In this document: piece by piece, positions 37,850 to 49,239 of the stretch
How positions within the stretch are numbered: the first letter of the stretch is position 1
Layout of the letters: the number at the start of each line of letters is the position of its first letter
Assembly (NCBI RefSeq): GCF_050948215.1
Contig: NW_027488848.1
Span: forward strand, 62,001 to 126,000
Direction: 5' to 3'
DNA: 64,000 nt
Source: Halictus rubicundus
Lineage: Eukaryota; Arthropoda; Insecta; Hymenoptera; Halictidae
Notes under the pieces: generated by a model
What the model saw: the letters and a program-made list of their open reading frames with translations, nothing else
Told to the model about the DNA's origin: nothing
The model's database searches: none
Position numbers and translations under genes: made by a program

Positions 37850-39950
37850 GGGATTGGATAGGATAGAGTATAGGATACGATAGAGGATAGGATCGGATAG
37901 AGGATAGGATAGGGGATTGTATAGGATAGAGGACAGGTGACGATAGAGGATAGGATAGGTTAGACGATAGGATAGGATAGAGGATAGGATAGGATAGAGG
38001 ATAGGATAGGATAGAGGATAGGATAGAGGATAGGATAGAGGATAGGATAGGATAGAGGATAGAATAGGATAGAGGATAGGATAGGATTGAGGATAGGATA
38101 GGATAGAGGATAGGATATTATAGAGGATAGGATAGGATAGAGGATAAGATAGGATAGAGGATAGGATAGGATAGAGGATTGGATAGGATAGGATAGAGGA
38201 TAGGATAGGATAGAGGATATGATAGGATAGAGGATCGGATAGGGGATTGGATAGGATAGAGGATAGGATAGGATAGAGGATAGGATAGGATTGAGGATAG
38301 GATAGGATAGAGGATAGGATAGGATAGAGGATCGGATAGGTGATTGGATAGGATAGATGATAGGATAGGATAGAGGATAGGATAGGATTCAGGATAGTAT
38401 AGGATAGAGGATAGGATAGGATAGAGTATAAGATAGGATAGAGGATAGGATAGGATAGAGGATAGGATAGGATAGAGGATAGGATAGGATAGAGGATAGG
38501 ATAGGATAGAGGATAGGATAGGATAGAGGATAGTATAGGATAGAGGATAGGATAGCATAGAGGATAGGATATGATAGAGGATAGGATAGGATACAGGATA
38601 GGATAGGATAGAGGATAGAGGATAGGATACGATAGAGGATAGGATAGGATAGAGGATAGGATAGGGGATTGGATAGGATAGAGGATAGGATAGGATTGAG
38701 GATAGGATAGGATAGAGGAAAGGATAGGATAGAGGATCGGATAGGTGATTGGATAGGATAGAGGATAGGATAGGATAGAGGATAGTATAGGATAGAGGAT
38801 ATTATAGGATAGAGGATAGGATAGGATAGGATAGAGTATAAGATAGGATAGAGGATACGATATTATAGAGGATAGGACAGGATAGAGGAAACGATAGGGT
38901 ATTGGATAGGATAGAGCATAGGATAAAGAATAGGATAGGATAGAGGATAGGATAGGGGATTGGCTAGCATACGGGATTGGATAGGATAGAGGATAGCATA
39001 CGATAGAGGATAGGATAGGATGGAGGATAGGATAGGGGATTGGATAGGATAGAGTATAGGATATGATAGGATAGAGGATACGATATTATAGAGGATAGGA
39101 TAGGATAGAGGATAGGATCGGGTAGAGGATAGGATAGGGGATTGGATAGGATAGAGGAAAGGATAGGATAGAGGATAGGATAGGATAGAGGATAGGATAT
39201 AGGATTGGATAGGTTAGAGGATAGGATACGATAGTGGATAGGATAGATGATAGGATAGGATAGAGGATAGGATAGGATAGAGGATAGGATAGGGGATTGG
39301 ATAGGATAGAGGATAGGATAGGATAGAGGATAGGATAGGATTGAGGATAGGATAGGATAGAGGAAAGGATAGGATAGAGGATCGGATAGGTGATTGGATA
39401 GGATAGAGGATAGGATAGGATAGAGGATAGTATAGGATAGAGGATAGGATAGGATAGAGGATAGGATAGGATAGAAGATAGGATAGGATAGAGGATAGGA
39501 TAGGATAGAGGATAGGATAGGATAGAGGATAGTATAGGATAGAGGATAGGATAGGATAGAGGATAGGATAGGATTGCGGATAGGATAGGATAGAGGAAAG
39601 GATAGGATAGAGGATCGGATAGGTGATTGGATAGGATAGAGGATAGGATAGGATAGAGGATAGTATAGGATAGAGGATATTATAGGATAGAGGATAGGAT
39701 AGGATAGGATAGAGTATAGGATAGGATAGAGGATACGATATTATAGAGGATAGGATAGGATAGAGGAAACGATACGGTATTGGATAGGATAGAGCATAGG
39801 ATAAAGAAGAGGATAGGATAGAGGATAGGATAGGGGATTGGATAGCATACGGGATTGGATAGGATAGAGGATAGGATACGATAGAGGATAGGATAGGATG
39901 GAGGATAGGATAGGGGATTGGATAGGATAGAGGATACGATATTATAGAGG
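37400..39950. repeat. ~2.5 kb segment copied at 44,690-47,235 (offset 7286 bp)
   Basis: Constant offset 7286 bp links GAGGACAGGTGACG (37,933) to GAGGACATTTGACG (45,219), the GATAAGATAGG and GATTCAGG modules, and the two GGTATTGG modules (38,901 with 46,187; 39,779 with 47,065). The left module carries GATAGGGTATTGG and the right one GATACGGTATTGG in both copies, so phase and variant agree. Differences include the GG-to-TT change just named, GGCTAGCATACGGG near 38,963 versus GGATAGCATACGGG, and several changes near 39,470-39,590. This is the longest single match in region III. Confidence 0.8.
38115..39445. repeat. ~1.33 kb segment also copied at 40,788-42,118 (offset 2673 bp)
   Basis: The same sequence that forms the left half of the 7286-bp match is present again 2673 bp to the right, and therefore in three copies in all (starts near 38,115, 40,788 and 45,401). 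GGTATTGG anchors are at 38,901, 41,574 and 46,187. The GATCGGATAGGTGATTGG word near 39,393 is GTATCGGATAGGTGATTGG at 42,053, a one-base difference. The copies diverge after about 39,445/42,118, where the right copy has GGATGTGATAGG. Confidence 0.8.
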
Positions 39951-41139
39951 ATAGGATAGGATAGAGGATAGGATCGGATAGAGGATAGGATAGGATAGAG
40001 GATAGGATAGGATAGAGGATAGTATAGGATAGAGGATAGAATAGGATAGAGGATAGGATAGGATAGGATAGAGGATAGGATAGGATAGAGGTTAGGATAG
40101 GATAGAGGATAGGATAGGATAGAGGATAGGATAGGATAGAGGATAGGATACTATAGAGGATAGGATATAGGATTGGATAGGATAGAGGATAGGATACGAT
40201 AGTGGATAGGATAGATGATAGGATAGGATAGAAGATAGGATAGGATAGAGGATAGGATAGGATAGAGGATAGGATAGAGGATAGGATAGTGGATTGTATA
40301 GGATAGAGGATAGGATAGGATAGAGGATAGGATACGATAGAGGATAGGATATTATAGAGGATAGGATAGGATAGAGGATAGGATAGGATAGAGGATAGGA
40401 TAGGATAGAGGATAGGATAGGATAGAGGATAGTATAGGATAGTGAATAGGATAGCATAGAGGATAGGATAGGATAGAGGATAGGATAGGATAGAGGATAG
40501 GATAGGATAGAGGATAGGATACTATAGAGGATAGGATAGGATAGAGGATAGGATAGGATAGAGGATAGGATAGGATAGAGGATAGGATACTATAGAGGAT
40601 AGGATATAGGATTGGATAGGATAGAGGATAGGATACGATAGTGGATAGGATAGATGATAGGATAGGATAGAAGATAGGATAGGATAGAGGATAGGATAGG
40701 ATAGAGGATAGGATAGAGGATAGGATAGTGGATTGTATAGGATAGAGGATAGGATAGGATAGAGGATAGGATACGATAGAGGATAGGATATTATAGAGGA
40801 TAGGATAGGATAGAGGATAAGATAGGATAGAGGATAGGATAGGATAGAGGATTGGATAGGATAGGATAGAGGATAGGATAGGATAGAGGATATGATAGGA
40901 TAGAGGATCGGATAGGGGATTGGATAGGATAGAGGATAGGATAGGATAGAGGATAGGATAGGATTGAGGATAGGATAGGATAGAGGATAGGATAGGATAG
41001 AGGATCGGATAGGTGATTGGATAGGATAGATGATAGGATAGGATAGAGGATAGGATAGGATTCAGGATAGTATAGGATAGAGGATAGGATAGGATAGAGT
41101 ATAAGATAGGATAGAGGATAGGATAGGATAGAGGATAGG

Positions 41140-42975
41140 ATAGGATAGAGGATAGGATAGGATAGAGGATAGGATAGGATAGAGGATAGGATAGGATAGA
41201 GGATAGTATAGGATAGAGGATAGGATAGCATAGAGGATAGGATATGATAGAGGATAGGATAGGATACAGGATAGGATAGGATAGAGGATAGAGGATAGGA
41301 TACGATAGAGGATAGGATAGGATAGAGGATAGGATAGGGGATTGGATAGGATAGAGGATAGGATAGGATTGAGGATAGGATAGGATAGAGGAAAGGATAG
41401 GATAGAGGATCGGATAGGTGATTGGATAGGATAGAGGATAGGATAGGATAGAGGATAGTATAGGATAGAGGATATTATAGGATAGAGGATAGGATAGGAT
41501 AGGATAGAGTATAAGATAGGATAGAGGATACGATATTATAGAGGATAGGACAGGATAGAGGAAACGATAGGGTATTGGATAGGATAGAGCATAGGATAAA
41601 GAATAGGATAGGATAGAGGATAGGATAGGGGATTGGATAGCATACGGGATTGGATAGGATAGAGGATAGCATACGATAGAGGATAGGATAGGATGGAGGA
41701 TAGGATAGGGGATTGGATAGGATAGAGTATAGGATATGATAGGATAGAGGATACGATATTATAGAGGATAGGATAGGATAGAGGATAGGATCGGGTAGAG
41801 GATAGGATAGGGGATTGGATAGGATAGAGGAAAGGATAGGATAGAGGATAGGATAGGATAGAGGATAGGATATAGGATTGGATAGGTTAGAGGATAGGAT
41901 ACGATAGTGGATAGGATAGATGATAGGATAGGATAGAGGATAGGATAGGATAGAGGATAGGATAGGGGATTGGATAGGATAGAGGATAGGATAGGATAGA
42001 GGATAGGATAGGATTGAGGATAGGATAGGATAGAGGAAAGGATAGGATAGAGTATCGGATAGGTGATTGGATAGGATAGAGGATAGGATAGGATAGAGGA
42101 TAGTATAGGATAGAGGATGTGATAGGATAGAGGATAGGATAGGATAGAGGATAGGATAGGATAGAGGATAGGATAGGATAGAGGATAGTATAGGATAGAG
42201 GATAGGATAGCATAGAGGATAGGATATGATAGAGGATAGGATAGGATACAGGATAGGATAGGATAGAGGATAGAGGATAGGATACGATAGAGGATAGGAT
42301 AGGATAGAGGATAGGATAGGGGATTGGATAGGATAGAGGATAGGATAGGATTGAGGATAGGATAGGATAGAGGAAAGGATAGGATAGAGGATCGGATAGG
42401 TGATTGGATAGGATAGAGGATAGGATAGGATAGAGGATAGTATAGGATAGAGGATATTATAGGATAGAGGATAGGATAGGATAGGATAGAGTATAAGATA
42501 GGATAGAGGATACGATATTATAGAGGATAGGACAGGATAGAGGAAACGATAGGGTATTGGATAGGATAGAGCATAGGATAAAGAATAGGATAGGATAGAG
42601 GATAGGATAGGGGATTGGATAGCATACGGGATTGGATAGGATAGAGGATAGCATACGATAGAGGATAGGATAGGATGGAGGATAGGATAGGGGATTGGAT
42701 AGGATAGAGTATAGGATATGATAGGATAGAGGATACGATATTATAGAGGATAGGATAGGATAGAGGATAGGATCGGGTAGAGGATAGGATAGGGGATTGG
42801 ATAGGATAGAGGAAAGGATAGGATAGAGGATAGGATAGGATAGAGGATAGGATATAGGATTGGATAGGTTAGAGGATAGGATACGATAGTGGATAGGATA
42901 GATGATAGGATAGGATAGAGGATAGGATAGGATAGAGGATAGGATAGGGGATTGGATAGGATAGAGGATAGGATT
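41140..42975. repeat. 982-bp tandem duplication
   Basis: Copy A is about 41,140-42,121 and copy B about 42,122-42,975 (slightly incomplete). Anchors with offset 982 are GCATAG (41,228 and 42,210), GGTATTGG (ATTGG at 41,574 and 42,556) and GGATAGGTTAG (41,881 and 42,863). The match stops where B has GGATTGGATAG near 42,973 against plain GGATAGGATAG in A. 982 is 57 units plus 13 bp, again not a whole number of 17-mers. The same sequence exists once, not doubled, at 45,75x-46,6xx, so the doubling is specific to this position. Confidence 0.85.
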
Positions 42976-43199
42976 GGATAGAGGATAGGATAGGATAGAG
43001 GATAGGATAGGATAGAGGATAGGATAGGATAGAGGATAGTATAGGATAGAGGATAGGATAGGATAGAGGATAGGATAGGATTGAGGATAGCATAGGATAG
43101 AGGAAAGGATAGGATAGAGGATCGGATAGGTGATTGGATAGGATAGAGGATAGGATAGGATAGAGGATAGTATAGGATAGAGGATATTATAGGATAGAG

Positions 43200-44330
43200 G
43201 ATAGGATAGGATAGGATAGAGTATAGGATAGGATAGAGGATACGATATTATAGAGGATAGGATAGGATAGAGGAAACGATACGGTATTGGATAGGATAGA
43301 GCATAGGATAAAGAAGAGGATAGGATAGAGGATAGGATAGGGGATTGGATAGCATACGGGATTGGATAGGATAGAGGATAGGATAGAGGATAGGATAGGA
43401 TAGAGGATAGGATATAGGATTGGATAGGTTAGAGGATAGGATACGATAGTGGATAGGATAGATGATAGGACAGGATAGAGGATAGGATAGGATAGAGGAT
43501 AGGATAGGGGATTGGATAGGATAGAGGGTAGGATAGGATAGAGGATAGGATAGGATTGAGGATAGGATAGGATAGAGGAAAGGATAGGATAGAGGATCGG
43601 ATAGGTGATTGGATAGGATAGAGGATAGGATAGGATAGAGGATACTATAGGATAGAGGATAGGATAGGATAGAGGATAGGATAGGATAGAAGATAGGATA
43701 GGATAGAGGATAGGATAGGATAGAGGATAGGATAGGATAGAGGATAGTATAGGATAGAGGATAGGATAGGATAGAGGATAGGATAGGATTGCGGATAGGA
43801 TAGGATAGAGGAAAGGATAGGATAGAGGATCGGATAGGTGATTGGATAGGATAGAGGATAGGATAGGATAGAGGATAGTATAGGATAGAGGATATTATAG
43901 GATAGAGGATAGGATAGGATAGGATAGAGTATAGGATAGGATAGAGGATACGATATTATAGAGGATAGGATAGGATAGAGGAAACGATACGGTATTGGAT
44001 AGGATAGAGCATAGGATAAAGAAGAGGATAGGATAGAGGATAGGATAGGGGATTGGATAGCATACGGGATTGGATAGGATAGAGGATAGGATACGATAGA
44101 GGATAGGATAGGATGGAGGATAGGATAGGGGATTGGATAGGATAGAGTATAGGATAGGATAGGATAGAGGATACGATATTATAGAGGATAGGATAGGATA
44201 GAGGATAGGATCGGATAGAGGATAGGATAGGATAGAGGATAGGATAGGATAGAGGATAGTATAGGATAGAGGATAGAATAGGATAGAGGATAGGATAGGA
44301 TAGGATAGAGGATAGGATAGGATAGAGGAT
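43200..44330. repeat. Pair of GGTATTGG modules ~718 bp apart
   Basis: The module with GATACGGTATTGG, GAGCATAGGATAAAGAAGAGG and GCATACGGGATTGG occurs at about 43,260-43,370 and 43,978-44,085 (ATTGG at 43,276 and 43,994). The second copy and its right flank also match 46,900-47,400 at an offset of about 3071 bp. The AAGAAGAGG ending distinguishes this subtype, found at 39,779, 43,276, 43,994 and 47,065, from the AAGAATAGG subtype at 19,857, 28,605, 38,901, 41,574, 42,556 and 46,187. Confidence 0.75.
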
Positions 44331-47300
44331 AGGATAGGATAGAGGATAGGATAGGATAGAGGATAGGATAGGATAGAGGATAGGATACTATAGAGGATAG
44401 GATATAGGATTGGATAGGATAGAGGATAGGATACGATAGTGGATAGGATAGATGATAGGATAGGATAGAAGATAGGATAGGATAGAGGATAGGATAGGAT
44501 AGAGGATAGGATAGAGGATAGGATAGTGGATTGTATAGGATAGAGGATAGGATAGGATAGAGGATAGGATACGATAGAGGATAGGATATTATAGAGGATA
44601 GGATAGGATAGAGGATAGGATAGGATAGAGGATAGGATAGGATAGAGGATAGGATAGGATAGAGGATAGTATAGGATAGTGAATAGGATAGCATAGAGGA
44701 TAGGATAGGATAGAGGATAGGATAGGATAGGATAGAGGATAGGATAGGATAGAGGATAGGATAGGATAGAGGATAGGATAGGATAGAGGATAGGATAGGA
44801 TAGAGGATAGGATAGGATAGAGGATAGGATAGGATAGAGGATAGGATACTATAGAGGATAGGATATAGGATTGGATAGGATAGAGGATAGGATACGATAG
44901 TGGATAGGATAGATGATAGGATAGGATAGAAGATAGGATAGGATAGAGGATAGGATAGGATAGAGGATAGGATAGAGGATAGGATAGTGGATTGTATAGG
45001 ATAGAGGATAGGATAGGATAGAGGATAGGATACGATAGAGGATAGGATAGGATAGAGGATAGGATAGGATAGAGGATAGGATAGGATAGAGGATAGTATA
45101 GGATAGTGAATAGGATAGCATAGAGGATAGGATAGGGGATTGGATAGGATAGAGTATAGGATACGATAGAGGATAGGATCGGATAGAGGATAGGATAGGG
45201 GATTGTATAGGATAGAGGACATTTGACGATAGAGGATAGGATAGGTTAGACGATAGGATAGGATAGAGGATAGGATAGGATAGAGGATAGGATAGGATAG
45301 AGGATAGGATAGAGGATAGGATAGAGGATAGGATAGGATAGAGGATAGAATAGGATAGAGGATAGGATAGGATTGAGGATAGGATAGGATAGAGGATAGG
45401 ATATTATAGAGGATAGGATAGGATAGAGGATAAGATAGGATAGAGGATAGGATAGGATAGAGGATTGGATAGGATAGGATAGAGGATAGGATAGGATAGA
45501 GGATATGATAGGATAGAGGATCGGATAGGGGATTGGATAGGATAGAGGATAGGATAGGATAGAGGATAGGATAGGATTGAGGATAGGATAGGATAGAGGA
45601 TAGGATAGGATAGAGGATCGGATAGGTGATTGGATAGGATAGATGATAGGATAGGATAGAGGATAGGATAGGATTCAGGATAGTATAGGATAGAGGATAG
45701 GATAGGATAGAGTATAAGATAGGATAGAGGATAGGATAGGATAGAGGATAGGATAGGATAGAGGATAGGATAGGATAGAGGATAGGATAGGATAGAGGAT
45801 AGGATAGGATAGAGGATAGTATAGGATAGAGGATAGGATAGCATAGAGGATAGGATATGATAGAGGATAGGATAGGATACAGGATAGGATAGGATAGAGG
45901 ATAGAGGATAGGATACGATAGAGGATAGGATAGGATAGAGGATAGGATAGGGGATTGGATAGGATAGAGGATAGGATAGGATTGAGGATAGGATAGGATA
46001 GAGGAAAGGATAGGATAGAGGATCGGATAGGTGATTGGATAGGATAGAGGATAGGATAGGATAGAGGATAGTATAGGATAGAGGATATTATAGGATAGAG
46101 GATAGGATAGGATAGGATAGAGTATAAGATAGGATAGAGGATACGATATTATAGAGGATAGGACAGGATAGAGGAAACGATAGGGTATTGGATAGGATAG
46201 AGCATAGGATAAAGAATAGGATAGGATAGAGGATAGGATAGGGGATTGGATAGCATACGGGATTGGATAGGATAGAGGATAGCATACGATAGAGGATAGG
46301 ATAGGATGGAGGATAGGATAGGGGATTGGATAGGATAGAGTATAGGATATGATAGGATAGAGGATACGATATTATAGAGGATAGGATAGGATAGAGGATA
46401 GGATCGGGTAGAGGATAGGATAGGGGATTGGATAGGATAGAGGAAAGGATAGGATAGAGGATAGGATAGGATAGAGGATAGGATATAGGATTGGATAGGT
46501 TAGAGGATAGGATACGATAGTGGATAGGATAGATGATAGGATAGGATAGAGGATAGGATAGGATAGAGGATAGGATAGGGGATTGGATAGGATAGAGGAT
46601 AGGATAGGATAGAGGATAGGATAGGATTGAGGATAGGATAGGATAGAGGAAAGGATAGGATAGAGGATCGGATAGGTGATTGGATAGGATAGAGGATAGG
46701 ATAGGATAGAGGATAGTATAGGATAGAGGATAGGATAGGATAGAGGATAGGATTGGATAGAGGATAGGATAGGATAGAGGATAGGATAGGATAGAGGATA
46801 GGATAGGATAGAGGATAGTATAGGATAGAGGATAGGATAGGATAGAGGATAGGATAGGATTGAGGATAGCATAGGATAGAGGAAAGGATAGGATAGAGGA
46901 TCGGATAGGTGATTGGATAGGATAGAGGATAGGATAGGATAGAGGATAGTATAGGATAGAGGATATTATAGGATAGAGGATAGGATAGGATAGGATAGAG
47001 TATAGGATAGGATAGAGGATACGATATTATAGAGGATAGGATAGGATAGAGGAAACGATACGGTATTGGATAGGATAGAGCATAGGATAAAGAAGAGGAT
47101 AGGATAGAGGATAGGATAGGGGATTGGATAGCATACGGGATTGGATAGGATAGAGGATAGGATACGATAGAGGATAGGATAGGATGGAGGATAGGATAGG
47201 GGATTGGATAGGATAGAGTATAGGATAGGATAGGATAGAGGATACGATATTATAGAGGATAGGATAGGATAGAGGATAGGATCGGATAGAGGATAGGATA

Positions 47301-47485
47301 GGATAGAGGATAGGATAGGATAGAGGATAGTATAGGATAGAGGATAGAATAGGATAGAGGATAGGATAGGATAGGATAGAGGATAGGATAGGATAGAGGA
47401 TAGGATAGGATAGAGGATAGGATAGGATAGAGGATAGGATAGGATAGAGGATAGGATAGGATAGAGGATAGGATAGGATAGAGGA

Positions 47486-48003
47486 TAGGATAGGATAGAG
47501 GTTAGGATAGGATAGAGGATAGGATAGGATAGAGGATAGGATAGGATAGAGGATAGGATAGGATAGAGGATAGGATAGGATAGAGGATAGGATAGGATAG
47601 AGGATAGGATAGGATAGAGGATAGGATAGGATAGAGGATAGGATAGGATAGAGGATAGGATAGGATAGACTATAGGATAGGATAGAGGATAGGATAGGAT
47701 AGAGGATAGGATAGGATAGAGGATAGGATAGGATAGAGGATAGGATAGGATAGAGGATAGGATAGGATAGAGGATAGGATAGGATAGAGGATAGGATAGG
47801 ATAGAGGATAGGATAGGATAGAGGATAGGATAGGATAGAGGATAGGATAGGATAGAGGATAGGATAGGATAGAGGATAGGATAGGATAGAGGATAGGATA
47901 GGATAGAGGATAGGATAGGATAGAGGATAGGATAGGATAGAGGATAGGATAGGATAGAGGATAGGATAGGATAGAGGATAGGATAGGATAGAGGATAGGA
48001 TAG
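47486..48003. repeat. Longest homogeneous 17-mer tract, at the region III/IV boundary
   Basis: From about 47,505 to 48,003 the sequence is plain GGATAGGATAGGATAGA units, interrupted only by a GACTATAGG unit near 47,669. The stretch 47,672-48,003 is about 19 units with no change that I can see, the longest such run in the window. It ends with a 12-bp unit at about 48,000. The higher-order markers of region III stop before it and those of region IV begin after it. Confidence 0.82.
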
Positions 48004-49239
48004 AGGATAGGATAGGATAGAGGATAGGATAGGATAGAGGATAGGATAGGAAAGAGGATAGGATAGGATAGAGGATAGGATAGGATGGGGGATAGGATAG
48101 GATAGAGGAGAGGAGAGGATAGAGGATAGGATAGGATAGAGGATAGGATAGAATAGAGGATAGGATAGGATAGAGGATAGGATAGGATAGAGGATAGGAT
48201 ATTATAGAGGATAGGATAGGATAGAGGATAGGATAGGATAGAGGATAGGATAGGATAGAGGTTAGGATAGGATAGAGGATAGGATTGGATAGAGGATTGG
48301 ATAGGATAGAGGATAGGATAGGATAGAGGATAGGATAGGATAGAGGATATTATAGGATAGAGGATAGGATAGGATAGAGGATAGGATATTATAGAGGATA
48401 GGGTAGGATAGAGGATAGGATAGGATAGAGGATAGGATAGGATAGAGGATTGGAGTGTATAGAGGCTAGGATATAGGATTGGATAGGATAGAGGATAGGA
48501 TAGGATAGAGGATAGGATAGGATAGAGGATAGGATAGAGAATGTGAAAGGATAGAGGATAGGATAGGATAGAGGATAGAATAGAGGATAGGATAGGGGAA
48601 TGGATAGGATAGTTGATACGATAGGATAGAGAATAGGATAGGATGGATGATATTATAGGATAGAGCACAGGATAGGATAGAGGATTCGATATTATAGAGG
48701 AAAGGATAGGGGATTGGATAGGATAGAGGATAGGATAGGATAGAGGATAGGATAGAGGATAGGATAGAGGATTGGATAGGATAGTGGATAATATAGGATA
48801 GAGGATAGGATAGGGGATTGGATAGGATAGAAGATAGGAGACGATAGAGGATAGGATAGGATAGATGATTGATAGAGGATAGGATAGGGTAGAGTATAGA
48901 ATAGGATAGAGGATAGGATAGGATAGAGGATAGGATAGGAATGAGGATATGATAGGATAGAGGATAGGATAAGATAGAGGATCGGATAGGATCGGATAGA
49001 ATATAGAATAGGATAGAGGATAGGATAGGATAGAGGATAGGATAGAGGATAGGATAGAGGATAGGATAGGGGATAGGATAGAGGATTGGATAGGATAGAG
49101 GATAGGATAGGATAGAGGTAAGGATAGGATAGAGGATAGGATTGGATAGAGGATAGGATAGGATAGAGGATAGGATAGGATAGAGGATAGGATAGGATAG
49201 AGGATATTATAGGATAGAGGATAGGATAGGATAGAGGAT

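Larger units (their letters stand above)
27641..47485. repeat. Region III: mosaic of overlapping segmental copies
   Basis: Plain 17-mers alternate with modules rich in 12- and 22-bp units. Main markers are GTGAATAGGATAGCATAG (about 29494, 31260, 34221, 37381, 37820, 40442), the GGTATTGG/GCATACGGG module (ATTGG at 28605, 38901, 39779, 41574, 42556, 43276, 43994, 46187, 47065), and GATACTATAGAGG with GATATAGGATTGG (37088, 37527, 40149, 40588, 44386, 44847). The same modules are reused in different orders and at many distances. This is the pattern expected from repeated unequal exchange or template switching in one array. No unique DNA or gene lies between them. Confidence 0.83.

Noticed and set aside
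48531..48660. ATGTGAAAGG / GGGGAATGG / GTTGATACG stretch as a foreign insertion or short gene
   Set aside because: The GGATA rhythm continues on both sides and through it, and the stretch recurs eight times as part of the region IV higher-order unit. It is a substituted satellite segment.
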